DNA of 64,000 nucleotides, taken from contig NW_025064923.1 in NCBI RefSeq assembly GCF_019112545.1, positions 227,003 to 291,002 of the forward strand, given 5' to 3'. This DNA is from Guyanagaster necrorhizus. Lineage: Eukaryota > Basidiomycota > Agaricomycetes > Agaricales > Physalacriaceae. The position numbers were made by a program, and so were the translations under genes. The notes beneath the pieces were generated by a model that worked only from the letters and a program-made list of their open reading frames with translations, did no database searches and was not told the DNA's origin. This document shows positions 11,601 through 25,054 of this stretch, piece by piece. The stretch's first letter is position 1. Every line of letters begins with the position of its first letter.

Positions 11601-13679
11601 GATTTCATAACCCTGATCCAGTCCAAATCCTGGTACTCTGGAGCCATCGTGACCGAACACGTAAGCGGGTTATGAGGGTGGACTGCCAAATACTTGCATG
11701 CCTTTCTCGCGTCATCTGGATCGGCGAAAGTAACGAATGCTGTCGAGACGGGATCGAACTTTGTCGCCGGCTTCGTACGGTTCTCCGTTATGAGGGACGT
11801 CAGCAAGTTGAGTTTAGCTGTGTAGTAGTCGATGGATGGTACCGTCTTTCCGCGGAAGAGATGTGAAAGGTTGACAAGGGGTTGGTACACATCAAGGCTG
11901 CTCCGTGGTAGGCTGAGGAGCGCTTCCCAGATGGTAATTTTGTACTTAGGCCGCCGTTCATTCGCAGAGGTGGGAGGATAGCCAGCGGGGCTCTCCATGG
12001 GGCCATTGTCAGAATCGGCAGATCCTTCTGTTCGCAGCTGCTGGAAAGCATGTTTTGAATCATGGGAGGCCTTCTTGAGCTTGGTATTATGTCGCCTTAG
12101 CTCGAATTCGTCGACAAATGGACCCAAAACCTTGATGAGCTGCTCCATCCGCTCCTCTTCACTGATAGGACCTCCTAATTCGGCATCACCTTGTTCAGCA
12201 CCAGCAACCGATTTCCTCTCTTTCGCAACAAGCTTGGCCCTGGAGTTGCTCCGAGAAAAAGGTTTGTTCGCCTCTTTCTGTTGCATGGCTTTTTTGACAG
12301 CCTCGAGGGTAGTTCTGGCCAGTTTGATGTGCGCGGTTTCCAGTAGTCGAAGAATGTCCTCGCGACGTTCGAGAAGCGAAGCCAGCTCTGTCATCTTTCT
12401 TGCGACCACTACACGGTCTATTGCGGGCACTTTCTCTGGGTCAGAAGCAGAAGAGTGATCTGTTCTGTCCTTCCACTCGTTCTGTATAACTGGAAGGCGT
12501 TTGGCACGGTTGAAGAGGAAAGCGAATGACTTATTGAAGAAGCCTGGTTGTGTTGTCGCGGTCAGACCCAATGCCGGACGCTCTAGTTTTCGGGACATAT
12601 AGTACTCGAAATATTCTTTGAGCACCTTCTCATCTCTCAATTGCGGAGGAACATTTGATACCATGATAGTGCGAAGGCGAAGACCGTTCGTTGGATGTAT
12701 AAAGTCCAGCGACGGAACAGACGCGAAATTGAATTGTGGATGAGGATGGAGATGGTGTTCTGGGCGAGTGCCTTCGCTTGGTCCCGAAGGAACACGCTTC
12801 GAAGCCTGCTTGATGTTTTCGGCGCGTAACATGAATGCGCCATGGGCTATCCAAAACAGTGTACCAATCCAGGTCAAGGTTATCCAGAACAGGAGGCATA
12901 TATGAATCCATAGCAAGGACAAACCTTCTTCCGTACTGACCAGTGAAGAAATTGAGGCGCGAGTCATGGATTTAGGATCAATTGAAGGCTCGGAGAATTC
13001 GACGTGAATGGGGAACAGCACGGGAAATGTGGTGAGTGTGTGTAGCAGAGCGAACCAAACTGAGTAACTGTGTCAGACGTTCTGCTCTTGCAGGGATGAC
13101 GAAAACGCACAGCAACCGCGAAGAAACCGAATATACAGTGTCGCATCAATACCCCGAATTTCATTCATCTTCGCTTCAGGAAACCACACGGCTTGCGGAA
13201 CCCACGACAATATCCATCCTTTTGGCGAAGGAGGGGATGGCTTCCTAAAGATTGCATAAGAAACGACTGTCAATTCAGTAATTCGACCAGCTCACCGAGC
13301 CCAGGATCTGCCTTGGTACAGACTGTAAGAGCACGAGATCAGCATCGGTTGGTACAGGGGTAAAATGAAGTTAAAGGAAACTTCAATAGCATAGACGCTC
13401 AATGCCTGAAGGATCCATGAGAAAGTTGAAAACAGAAAACTCACTATCCAAATTGCCAACTTTCCCTGGATCCAAGCCCATCTTCATATTGTTTCTTCCC
13501 TCTGCGCTTCCTTTTCATGTACTCATGTCCTCCGACGCATAGTACAGTGATCCCGACGGCAATTACAGACTGATTTATCAAACCGCTGTGGTGATAGTAT
13601 TAGCAATTTGAGACAGTAAGACGAGGGTAGCACCATACCTGTAATTCTTGGAAAATGGCCGGGTTTGAATGTCGCCCAT
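8679..13679 (-). CDS. CSC1/OSCA-like calcium-permeable cation channel
   Basis: A polytopic membrane channel of the CSC1/OSCA/TMEM63 (DUF221, RSN1_7TM) family, thought to sense osmotic or membrane stress. The start at 13679 gives MGDIQTRPFSKNYS and splices to GLINQSVIAVGITVLCVGG, the first membrane segment. The order is N-terminal membrane part, then the large cytosolic PHM7_cyt domain (LRTIMVSNVPPQLRDEKVLK, later STAFVTFADPDDARKACKYL), then the seven-helix channel core spread over many small exons between about 11.6 and 10.0 kb, and finally a Ser-rich cytosolic tail of some 430 residues ending ARNNLVQ. The gene spans 5.0 kb with many introns. The tail is long compared with budding yeast Csc1. 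Symbol withheld because fungi carry several paralogues (CSC1, RSN1, PHM7). Confidence 0.88.
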
Positions 13680-14191
13680 TGCGTGTTGGCCGTAAAGGTA
13701 GAGTCAGGTGTCAAATAATCGAGGAACGCGCAGAGGTCAACTAGAGGTGGTAGAGAGTTGATGCTAGCGTGGCATGGAGAACCCCAACCCCACGGACTGA
13801 GGGTCGCGGTCCGTTCTCATGCAATAGGCACGTGGTATGCGTCATAGAGTTTCCCCCGTTTCCTCGAGGAGGCAGTCACATTTTTTACGGTTGAAATTGA
13901 AATGACAAGTGTCGCAGTTGGGTTCTTCGTTTGTTCTCCTATTAGCGTACCAATAAGTAGACCGATGACGACGACCTTCGCCTGTGTAGTGGAGAATTAC
14001 CGTTCCTCTCTACATGATTTACAGCAAATTATCTTACGAGACGAAACAGTTTCTACTTGTTCTTTATTACTGTATCTCTGGCTTCATCTGATTCCTTTGA
14101 ACCCTGACTGTTACGTCGCTGCTGAGCGCACATTTGATGCACGCTGAAGGCTAACAATATACAGACAAGTGCATGAAAACGATGGGCAGCT
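13680..14191. other. Gap between NDUFS4 3' end and channel gene start
   Basis: About 510 bases, holding the channel gene promoter. An 81-codon plus-strand frame lies here but resembles nothing I know. Confidence 0.4.
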
Positions 14192-14933
14192 TTACTTGGT
14201 CTTCATAATACGAAGAGTGTCCGGGTGATACTTGTAATTCTCGCTGTAGTTCTTAGGAGGAACTCTCTTAGTTGCGGGAGGTTGCCTATTTCGATGATGA
14301 GTAGGAACGTATTCATAGGCTGTCTGGTCACTTACACATAATAATCCCATCCTGGAAGATGTGAACTGCCATGAGAAAGCGCATTTGTGTGAGATAGGTT
14401 GAAAACATACCCTGTTTCTCCGCGAAATGCATGGCATCCTCTTTCGACCTAAACGAAACCCTTGTTCCTTGCATGTAATCAGCCCTGTTCTCTGCATCAG
14501 TACTATTCGTCGGCACATCAGGTCAAGGACAACTTACGAACTGGCCCAACCCATCAAGGGGTTCTCCCAATGACCACCGGTCAACATCGTATCAAAATCT
14601 ATACGCCAGCGCTCCGTTTTCGCCGCCCCGCTTTGCATAGTGTTCCGAGTGGGCTGATATATTCGCACCGTTCGGTGACGAAGTTCCTCTGCAAAGACAC
14701 ATGAGCTATAGGTCTTCATACAAGAGTAGTAGGAACGCACCTGGAGCGCCACTCACGACATCTGCAACCATAACATCTCGGGGGGGAGCGGGAGCTACGA
14801 TCTCTGACGATTCCTCTGTCTTCGTAGCTGGGGTTGATTCACTGCTAACGCCTCGGGTAAAGAGGCGCCCTTGTCCCAGACGTGCACCTCTAACGACCAA
14901 GGCCATCCTTGCGTACTTACGAATGAATGACAT
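14192..14933 (-). CDS. NDUFS4: Mitochondrial complex I subunit NDUFS4 (18 kDa, AQDQ)
   Basis: An accessory subunit of NADH:ubiquinone oxidoreductase, in the matrix arm. The start MSFIRKYARMALVVRGARLG is Arg-rich without acids, a mitochondrial presequence; a second Met nine residues on is an alternative start. The ETC complex I conserved region follows after an intron: RTVRIYQPTRNTMQSG, WRIDFDTMLTGGHWENPLMGW, then ADYMQGTRVSFRSKEDAM and FAEKQGWDYYV. The protein ends with PKNYSENYKYHPDTLRIMKTK-like sequence, the normal C-terminus. Four exons are needed. It is divergent from WDR48 with only 151 bases between start codons. Confidence 0.93.
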
Positions 14934-15084
14934 GGTATAATGTCAAGAAATTCGAACACGGGAGTTGCGTGTGTTTGGATACCAAACCCGTTTAGGAAGC
15001 CGGACGCTTCATCACCTCCAACGACGAGCACGGACACTTTCTAGTTACCTTGCTGGGTAGCTTCATGTCACATTTTCTGTATCC
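14934..15084. promoter_or_regulatory. Short bidirectional promoter, NDUFS4 / WDR48
   Basis: The two start codons face away from each other across 151 bases, so both promoters and leaders must share this stretch. I saw no clear TATA. Confidence 0.45.
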
Positions 15085-18000
15085 ATGGCCCAGACACGAC
15101 GACGCGTATCCTACGTTATATTACCCCCTGACGGATCTGTTCCTCGTCTGCAACTCCCCCCTCATGGCGTATCGCGGTTAGGTTGCACCGGCCCGTTGCT
15201 CAGACAGGCCAGTGGCCATGGACAGGACCAAGTCATACCGAAGCGTGGCAGACATCCACGCCATCGACTAGGTGTTGCCTCTCTGGCACTGGACACTTCA
15301 ACTCAGCTTACCGGCCGGGGTAGTCCGGAAGGCGTTCTTTATTCTGGTGGCAGAGATGGAATGGTAATTTCATGGGACTTAGGGATGTCAATGAAGAAAA
15401 GGAAGCTGAAGCAAGATGTCGGTGATTTCCGTCGCGGTTTCGGACGCTGGGAGCTCATGACAGGCTGGGGCGACGATATTATTGCAGAGGAAGCTGAGGA
15501 CGCCGATGACCGACCCACCAGCGACGGCGACGTGTTAGGAGATGTCACCGCGTTTTCTAGTAGAAGACGGCGGCAGTCTCAGTCCTCTCTTCCCTATGAG
15601 CAACAGTGGGAGACAGACTTGGATTTATTCAAGCCGGGACAGGTAAGTCTATCCTCAGCTACACTTGTGTGACCGTTGAACAAAAGAACCTTTCTCAAGC
15701 CGAGCCATTTCCGTCAGTCTGCTCAGTTGCACATGGATTGGATCAACGATATTGCCCTGTGCAACCATAACCAGACAGGCGAGCACTTGATGTTTCCCCG
15801 CGTGTTATCATCATCTCATGAACTCCAGTGGTTTCCGCATCCTCGGATGGCACGATCAAAGCATGGAATCCTCACTCCCCCACTGATTCCGAGCCATCGA
15901 GAATTGGGGTCCACAGTGATTATGTACGTTGTCTAACTCATTGGTACGTGCTAGCGTTGTCTCGGCATGGTCCGCTGACAAAACGTAGTCGAGAACAGAA
16001 CTGGGTAGCCTCTGGGTCTTTTGACCGTACAATCAAGCTTTGGGACCTTGGGCGGTCGAACTCGGATCCGCTGATTACACTAAACCCTGCAGCTGCTGCG
16101 GCACCAAAGTCGTCTGTCTATGCGATTGCTGTGGATCCGTATGGCCATTCTATCGCATCTGGGTCCCCAGAGCGTGTTGTTCGATTATGGGACCCCCGTT
16201 CTGGTAAGAGGACAGGAAAACTTGTTGGGCACACGGATAACATCCGAGCTATTTTGATATCTGAGGATTCGAGGTACCTGCTTACGGGCTCGGCTGATGG
16301 TATGTTGTTGATGTCTTATTATCAATCGTCTGACCAACTTTTTTCTAGCGTCCGTCAAACTATGGTCTTTAACGTCACAGAAGTGCCTACACACATTCAC
16401 GCACCACACCGAATCCGTCTGGTCTCTTTTCTCTTCTCACCCCACGCTGGAGATATTTTATTCCGGTGACCGATCGGGACTTGTCTGTAAAGTTGACGTT
16501 GAGGACTGCTCAGATGTTGCTGAAGGAGAATGTATTGTGCTTTATCAAGATCACGGAGAGCAAGGCATGCCATCTTCTGAGGGGATCAATAGCATCGTAG
16601 CCATGGATGACAATCTCCTGTGGACAGCCACAGGTAATTCGAGTATCCATCGGTGGCGGGTACCCCAGAGACGTTCAATTCGTGCGAACGCACTCTTAGT
16701 GGATGTTGAACACGATCGTCACGACAGCAGTCCAGTGGCTGCAGTGCGAAGGCAACGTCGTCAGAACAGTACTGAAGAGTCGGTCGATACCGTCGGACCG
16801 GCGCCACCACCCCGTAATTCCATTACGCCCTCTATTCAATCTCTTAGTTCGGACAACTGGCTTCCGCAGCGTGACCGCGAGGATGAAACGACCTTGTACG
16901 GTATTCCTTTCGTGAGCCTGGTCAAGCTTGTTTCTGCAAGCGACCCCTTCACGTATTCTTCCTCTACCCGAGGACGAGATCCCGAGGTTGCAACGTTGTA
17001 CTCCGCCGCTTCTGTCATGTCTGTTCCACGGGCCAGTCTTCCGATCCATTCAGTTCTACGTGCCCATACGAGTCCTATTCGAACTTCGAAGACAGGGGAT
17101 ACAGTCCAGCCTGTACCCACTGCACGTGCAAAGTACGATGAACGAGAGATAGCAACAGATGCTGTGCCTCTTTATAACACACCCGACAATGTAATTCAAG
17201 GCGATCACGGGCTTGTCCGGTGTATCATACTCAATGACCGGTTGCATGCTCTAACTGTTGATACGTCAGGCGAAGTAGCGGTTTGGGATGTAGTAAGGTG
17301 TTTCTGCCGAGGAAAATTTAGGCGGGAGGATGTCGCTGCAATTAGCCATCAAGGCAGTTCAGTTGCGGGAAGCAGTGGCGGAGAGAAAGAGCGCAGCCCG
17401 CGAGAAGTGCTGGATAGCGTTCGAGAGCGAATTGAGGGCGAAGGCGTTGCGTTACCATGGGCTACTGCTGATACCAAAGCTGGTGTACTGGTGATCAACA
17501 TGGATGAGAAATGTTTCGAGGCTGAGGTATATGCAGACGAAGTCGGATTCGTTCATGATCGACATTTTAATGACGAGTCAAAATGTAGGCTTATTTGTTC
17601 GACACTATTGAGTTTCTTACTTACTCATAAGCATGTTTCGGACAGTGAATATTGGGAAATGGGTGCTGAGAAACCTATTTCTTGGTTTCATTCGAGAGGA
17701 GCAAAGAATGCGTCGTCATCGTGACCGCCGTGGAAGTGAAGACAGCCATCAGTCCACATCTCCTGATCATCACCGGCGATCAACGAGACCAAGTGCGACT
17801 GTCATTTCATCACCACATATGATCCCAGCAGTATCCCCAACTATATCCTCGACGTATTCATCTCCTCTTCTCTCCCCACTGATACCTCTCCACCCGATTG
17901 GGAAAGAGAACAGCATAGCTCCGTCTGTCATACCCCAGTCTCCTGCGTTAGGTAACGATGATATTACTCCTACACCCCGCATTCTTATGCACCAGCGGCT

Positions 18001-19095
18001 TCGATCCACCACCATCGACAGTAGCATGCCTACTGGGTCTTCAATGCCTAAAGAAGGGGACTACTTTTCCGTGCGAAGGCAAATTTCCTCCCAAACATCG
18101 GATGAGTTGTCTGGAGACCCAGTGTCACAAATCCCGAGTCCTGGCGGGTTCATAGGCCTTTTCAAGAATCTCGGCAAGAGCAAGAGGCCTGTCAGCGACG
18201 TTGGTCCTTCTACCACCCCCATTCCTAGTGTTGTTGCAGCTACAATCGAGACTCAGACCCCCTCGCCCGAGGTGAGTGATATTGTAATAGGCCCAAAGTC
18301 CCAATCTAACGATACTCCAGCAAAAGTCTTTGGGTGAACTCGTCGTAGAAGTCGTGAAAACACCGTTGCAGAAACTCCTTTCGGGGACTTGGTCACCTCC
18401 TTCATCGACTGAAGCGCCACCACACAGTCTGCCGTCTAATCTCATCATTTTGATTTCAGAAGAAGGGTCCCCTAACTATAATGTTGTTTACCATAGCACC
18501 GCTGCTTCCACTGCTCATGATACACAAGTCTTAGAGGAGGCAATGCCCATGTGGCTTATCGAATATCTGCTCTTGAACAAAGCACCTGCACCTGTTCAAG
18601 TAAAAATCAGCTTTGTTCTTTTACCTTATCCCTCTAAGGGTCCCGACACAGAGCCTCTTCCAGAGCTCATCAATACGTGAGTTCGTTTCTTCAAGTTCTC
18701 AGTGATATATTTTGATGACGAATACCTCATAGTGCTCAATCAAAGCTCACCGCCAACCGCTTCCTTCGTGTGCGCAAGCTCATAATTCATGTTCGCATTT
18801 TTCCTTGCTCAAAGCAGGTCTGATGCTTACTCTTCTCTCTCACGTGTAGGTGCAGGAAAAGCTGGACAAGATAACTTCGAATTCCAATTCAAGAGCGGCA
18901 TCAATACGGTCTTCGGTAGAGAGCACCGGACATCACGAACGCACAAGGTCGCCACGACCTAGAGCAGAAGACCTGTACGAAATTCTGTGCAACGATATTC
19001 TTCTGCCATTAGACATGAGCCTAGCAGCTGTGCGCTACTATGTGTGGAAGCAGTCGGCAGAGCTGACGATGCATTATCGGAGAAAACTGTCATAG
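15085..19095 (+). CDS. WDR48/UAF1-like WD40 protein
   Basis: A beta-propeller cofactor that activates USP1/USP12/USP46-type deubiquitinases; the fission yeast counterparts act in endocytosis and cell polarity. The start [17 protein letters not shown] is typical of the family. WD repeats are visible in order: [74 protein letters not shown], and [16 protein letters not shown] further repeat reads [17 protein letters not shown]. The C-terminal half is a low-complexity Ser/Pro region, then the WDR48 C-terminal domain (DUF3337) with [10 protein letters not shown] and [10 protein letters not shown], ending [19 protein letters not shown]. Introns are small. Length near 1,150 residues fits fungal homologues. 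Confidence 0.88.
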
Positions 19096-19505
19096 AACTC
19101 CTCCTTGCACATTCTGATCCATTACAATGTCGCGGAGGCATTAGATTGTACACTAATTTATTCAGCGTAGTTAACTTTATGCATACAGTACAGTATAAGA
19201 GCACGTACAGTTCGGGACATTATATTCCATAGAACAAAGTTATCGTAACATCAATTTGGAACGAAATTTGACCGCTAATTCCACCGAAACACTTTTTAGT
19301 AATGTATACTAGCTAAAACTTACATTTGTATAGTTGCAGTAATTCTTGACGCCCCAGTCGATGGGCAGTGGCTACTTTATTCCTGTGGACGAAGCCAAAC
19401 AAAGGTCCGAAATTTACAATTGCCGGACATCCCGTTGTGATTGAGCTAAGCTGGTAACGCTACGACTTGCTCGACATCGGGGCGCGATAACACTGGCCCG
19501 GAGCT
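19096..19505. other. Intergenic, WDR48 to Rictor
   Basis: 410 bases, AT-rich, no gene seen; promoter of the Rictor gene. Confidence 0.4.
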
Positions 19506-22500
19506 ATGCCTTCGAATCTTGCTGTTCCTGCGCTGTCTGGCTCTCAAATATCCTCCTCTATCACCGTTGTCAATGGACCGCTTGACACTGATGACGCGCT
19601 TTCGTTCACGGGCTCGGAGGGGCAGGTCCCTGTTCAGAAGGTGAGGAATTGAACGTTGAGCATACGTCCAAGCGCTAGATTTGATGCCTTTCTTTTAGCT
19701 TGCGGAGCTCGACAACCAACTCGTGATGCAGAACCGTATCCTCGAGGGCGCAGAGAATATGCTTAAGGTCACGCTGACTGTCAGTACCCGTGTCCATTTC
19801 GTCGTACGCATTTATCAAGACATAAAGATATAGGATGCTCTACGACTTCAAGTCGAGTCTGAATTGGATATGGCTAGAAGTCGAATTGAGGCTATCACCA
19901 ATAAGCGGCAGGATATACGTAAGTACTCAGTTTCCACCCTTCGGAGTCCTGACCGAATCGTACGCACAGAGTCTTCGATTGACAAGGGCAAGCAAGTCAA
20001 CGGTGCCGCCGCAGTGAAACGCAAGTTTTTCCAGGCAGGCCATTCTTCATCTCAAGTCAAACAGGTTAAAGAAGACGTCGATGACAAGGGTTCGTCTACT
20101 TCAACGTGTATGTTCATTAACATTGAAACGGTTGAGTAGGGGACGACTTCCGTACTATGCTTCAGAATGCATCGAATTGCGTGTTGAATCTGCTCTCCCT
20201 TGCTCGTCCGACCATGCCACCGCAGACCACACCGGGTGCTTCCTCTTCTACCGACCCTCCGACCTCCAATATTCCCGATGCGGATAGACCGTGGGTCGAT
20301 GCTATGTCAAGGCTCACAGCTGTTCTTCAGAAGAATTTGCGTGTTCGTTATGAATTGAGTCTAGCAGATGTCGTCCCAGCGTAGGCCATGATCTAGACTG
20401 TCATACCGTTTAGCTTATTTTGGTCATAGTGTCATACCGGCGCTTGCAGACAGACGTTCCAAACATTGTCGTGCAGCTGCCTATCGTGTCATAAGACATG
20501 CCTTGGTAGATCACGACTCAGTCAAACGGTTGGAAGAACAGGCACTAGATTGGTATATTGTAAAGTGAGTAGTGTATTTTATTTTTAAGTGTCAGTACTC
20601 AGGATAAAGTTCTAGGTCTCTCAATCGCGACAGCAAATACGCCGTTGAGAAAGAGCAGGTCATCAAGCTCATCCGAACTATTGTGGACATTGGTACGGTT
20701 CGCCACGATTCACACTCGTCCACAGGAGGTTCTGTGGGTGTAGTCCCTCTTTCCGAGCCCGTCATGCGAGCGTTTATCGCAGTTGCGGAACATGTTGAAG
20801 ATCCTTTCAGGCCCATCTGTATACTAACCTTAACTGAAATTCGTATGCACGATACTCTATTTCCAGTTCCCGGTGTCTGATCGTCTTCTTAGTTCTCATC
20901 GATATTGATCTCGTCGCCAGAACGGGTGGAACCCGTTTTCTACTACATGCCCTGGGTGAAGGACCGGTTGAATTAACTCCCATCCTATCTGCGGCTTTCC
21001 TTCATATAGTGGACAGTCCTCGAACTCGATCCTACTTTACGGTTGGTACCGACCTAGAAGTAATAATTTTTGAATGTGTATTCTTAAAAAAGCACGCTAA
21101 CTTTTCAGTATAGACTGCACTGTCTGCCGTCACTGATGCCTACGGCAAAGGTCCTGATCATGCTGAGCGGATGAAGAGTTACACCCAAGTTATACAAGGC
21201 ATGCTTCGAACCTGGAGCGGTGGGCGTTCTCTTCAGTGACTGGTTCTTCCAGTGCTGACATGTTATCTTAGGTCTCATGTACTTCTGTATGAACGATATG
21301 CGCGCACTGCGATCTGTGATCGAGACCCTTCGAATTCCCTCTGTGGAAACACGGGTACGTTACGTTCTTAGCGGTATTACTATCAGTGTATCATGTTCGA
21401 CCTAGGAAATCATTTTAAACATGTTCTTCAGTCTGCTCAAGATCAAGACACCGGAATGGTACCAAACCTTCATCGATGGAAGAAGATTAACAAGTATGAT
21501 GTGATACGCATATGGTTCAAGGAAATAACCAATTATTTATTGCAGTGTACAGGAAGAGTCGGAGTAGTATCGATGAAAGCAAGGAAGTCGAACAAGCGGA
21601 TCGGACGTCCCCGACTTCAAGGTTGACTGAGCACTATATCGCCCTATTAGTCCTCATCTTCACAAACGCAGGGTTGCTTGATGTATGTCTGGTCAAATAA
21701 CAACCTGTCTTCATTTCTGACATCCACGCATAGGCGCTGACTTCTATGCTAAGTGAAACTACCACTGGTACGAATCTCTCGAGAAAGGCGACGCTTCTCA
21801 TGGCAGAGGTTTTGCAAATTGCAAATCGAGTCTTGCCGCTTTCCGTAGCGGCGAGAATACAGGTTTGGCACCGTTCTCCAAGTGTATGATATGTACTGAG
21901 TCGATGTCCTCGGTACAGGCTATCCCGCAAATTTTTTACATGGCGGCAGATTTTGGTGACGGTGAACATCGGATCATTGGGACGTCAGCAATGTCCGCTA
22001 TTGACAGTCTTGACCGAAACCGTGCACGACTGCAGCCTGGACCCGTCAAACAAACCCGTGTACGGTGAGTACCCGACGCCTTTAATGATCTTGACCTGAC
22101 GGTCTTGGTTTTGTAGGGCTAACTCTGTGGAGGACCCTGTTCGCCGCGGACAACGTCAGGTAGAGCAAGCGAAGCTGAAAATGAATATGCAGATGGATGA
22201 TAAAACATTCCAGTCCTGTGTTCTGGAAACTCAAGTAGGGTTGTATGCGATTTATATTCCATGTTGTTCATGCTTCTATGAACAGGTAATGATTACAAGG
22301 GACTATATGAAATGGAATTTTGATGTGTTGCAAGAGCTCATTGAAGGACCTTTGTTGAATCCGAAGCGGATGGAGGAGGCGATCAGGGCAGCGAAGTTTA
22401 TCCGACGTCTTATGTCATTCTTCCACCCTTTCAGCCATCGTTTCTCGGAGATACCGAAAATTAAGGTTTCGTGATTCATCTTTCTTGTATCGGCGCTTTT

Positions 22501-24795
22501 CTGAGGTTTCTTTAGGCTAATCTTCGGTGGGCTCGGCTGGGATGTTCGCTTTTGACAACCTTGCTAGCTAGTCCTGATGGAGTGAGATTCCTGTCTACGG
22601 AAGATCAGTTCCTTACACAGATTGTCAAGAGCTTTGCTCAGCTTGATCCGGTAAGGCCATTTCCAAACGCTGCCCTGCTCACACTCATCCTCTAAAGTTC
22701 AATGGTCTTCCTGACCAAGATCCCATATTCTCCAAAAAGAGAGTCGCCGAAACTTTGACCTATGGGTATCTGGAGATGCTCGGGACACTCAGTAAACATA
22801 AGGAGGGCATCGAGTACGCCCCTACATGTTCGCAATAATAGCCTATATACTGACTGCGACTTCATTTTAGGTTATTGGAGAAATTCAAGATATTTACCGC
22901 GTTCTACCACTTAAGTGAGTTGCGAAGTCGAGAGGATCTCATCAAAGGTATCATAGAGAACCTTGACTATAGCATGTACGTGTTTTCTCTTTTGACCGGA
23001 ACTTTTGATTTTATGCATATACCAGTGACGGACACCCTCGTATCATCCTGTCGAAAGCCCTTACTTCTAGCTATAAGGTTAGGACCTTCGCCATGTCCAG
23101 AACTTTGATATTGAACGTTTCCAAGCACGTCCGTCTTTACGCGACTCAGCATCTAGGTGATCTCATCCAAGGCTCGGCGAACAATGCCAACGTGTGGACC
23201 TTAAGACTCCTCCTGACGCAACTTTATGACCCTGCCCCCGAGGTGTGCGAAATGGCCGCTCGCTTCCTTGAAGAGGCCTGTGAATCCAAGGAAATCCTTC
23301 AGCTTGTCGTCGAAATGAGGCCTACCATGGATCATTTGGGTGAAATTGGGAATCCCTTACTATTGAAGTAAGGATTCTATTCTGCGGTGGCGAGATCAAG
23401 GCTCACTTTGGCCCAGATTCACATCCACGCCTATGGGCTTTCGATACTTGCTTGACGCTGGATACATCGACCGAGAACTGGACCTGTGGTTCAATGTACG
23501 TATTCACTAATGATCTTTTGTCGATATCGTCTAACGGTCTTTCCAGGAGCGAAACCTCTACTACGTGGTACAAGTAGAAGTTTTCCTTTCCAAGGTATTC
23601 CATGGTTCGAATACTGCTGAAGAGGAAGATGAATCTCTGTAAGTTTGATCGCTGGTGTCATCGACTAGTCATTTGAGTTCTTTATGAGTGCTTTCGAGGG
23701 TACCGTACCGCCTCATTTCTATGGCGAGATGTCGAAAACCGAATTGGGCTGTCAAATATTGCAAGAGAAAGGCCATTTTTCCGATTTCACTCAATTCATA
23801 CGTCAGCACGGTCTGGAGGGAGAGGATACGGAGATTATCATGAAGTTAAAGAGTATTTTATGGGCAGTCGGTAACGTCGGAGCCACTGAAGGGGGTTTGT
23901 CATGTCTTGAGGAAGAAGACATCATTCCTGCGGTCCTGGACATAGCAAACAACTCTCCGATACCATCAGTCCGTGGGTACGTTGTTGAAATTATCTTCAT
24001 TCATTCGTATCTGAAAGATATCTAAGGACGTGCTTCTTCATCTTGGGACTAATTTCCTCGACGTCCCAAGGTGCGGAAATCCTTGATGATTATGAATGGG
24101 AGGCAACAGTGACACCACTCGGATTACCCACTGGATTATGCATCCCGATGGATGTTGAGAAATTTATATCTGTAGGCACCTCTTTGTTTCAATCATTCTA
24201 CTGCTCATAGCTTGTATAGATACCCCCTTGGACCCAACGTATACCCGAGTCTCGCGAGACTCGCCTCATACCCCCAACTTCGGAGGCCGAGCTCGAAGTG
24301 ATTACAGCTCTTCAGAACCTTTCAAACTCGGTCATTGCCAACGCGGCGTCTCGAACATTGACTAAGTATGCCTTGTTCTCTAGCTGTCGTCTGAGGCTGA
24401 CCCTACGCCATAGGATGAAATCACGACCTGAGTACCGCTCGGTGTTCTCCTCACTAACAATGTTTTTCCGAGCCCTTCATATGATATCAACGCAACGATA
24501 TCGTCTGCCTGTTCGCAGATACATCATGGACCTGTTCACCATTGAGATGGATGCCAATGTTGTTGCGAAGCTATTGGACGCTGCGAAAGCCTTGAAAGCC
24601 CATCCTGATTATAAGCCCCCAAAGTCTGCGGCAAATCGGGTAAGCATCTTAAGTCGACTGGGACGAACTCGTCGTCCGGAAGAAAGTGACGATGAAGGCG
24701 AGGATGATGGACCTGAGGCGGAGGATGTTCCGCTGTCGAAAGATCCTCCACCTATCAGTTGTCGACCTATGAGCAGGATTATTGGCTTTGAGTGA
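19506..24795 (+). CDS. Rictor/Ste16 homologue, TORC2 subunit
   Basis: A scaffold subunit of TOR complex 2, which controls actin and AGC kinases. The start MPSNLAVPALSGSQISS leads after an intron into an HR1-type coiled coil (LAELDNQLVMQNRILEGAEN, LDMARSRIEAITN), a feature of fungal Ste16/Rictor. The N-terminal armadillo-like Rictor domain follows, with CRAAAYRVIRHALVDHDSVK and the LTPILSAAFLHIVDSP region. The middle domain includes MKWNFDVLQELIEGPLLNPK. The C-terminal conserved part reads VWTLRLLLTQLYDPAPEV, MGFRYLLDAGYIDREL and KSILWAVGNVGATEGG, ending in an acidic tail before ISCRPMSRIIGFE. The gene has roughly 20 introns in 5.3 kb. Domain order and the WAVGN block make this assignment firm. 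Confidence 0.9.
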
Positions 24796-25054
24796 ATGTG
24801 TATGACTGGAGGGTTTGATGGACTCGGATATCGTTATCTTGCGTGTTGTATTTGTATTATTGGACTGCATATTTGATTAAATAAACGATTTGGAACTAGC
24901 TATTGTAAATTTCTGTCTGGTCAGTACTGAAAACTGCTGCGCTGACGTAATCTCGGTTATTCCCGAAACTATACAGATAAAGTTCAAGCCACGCGGCCGG
25001 CATCCACTCACAAAATAGTTTCAGTGTCGAGCCCGACAACTTCAAGACTTCAAG

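Noticed and set aside
11997..12458. 153-codon plus-strand frame
   Set aside because: Antisense to the cytosolic domain of the CSC1-like channel, with no domain of its own.
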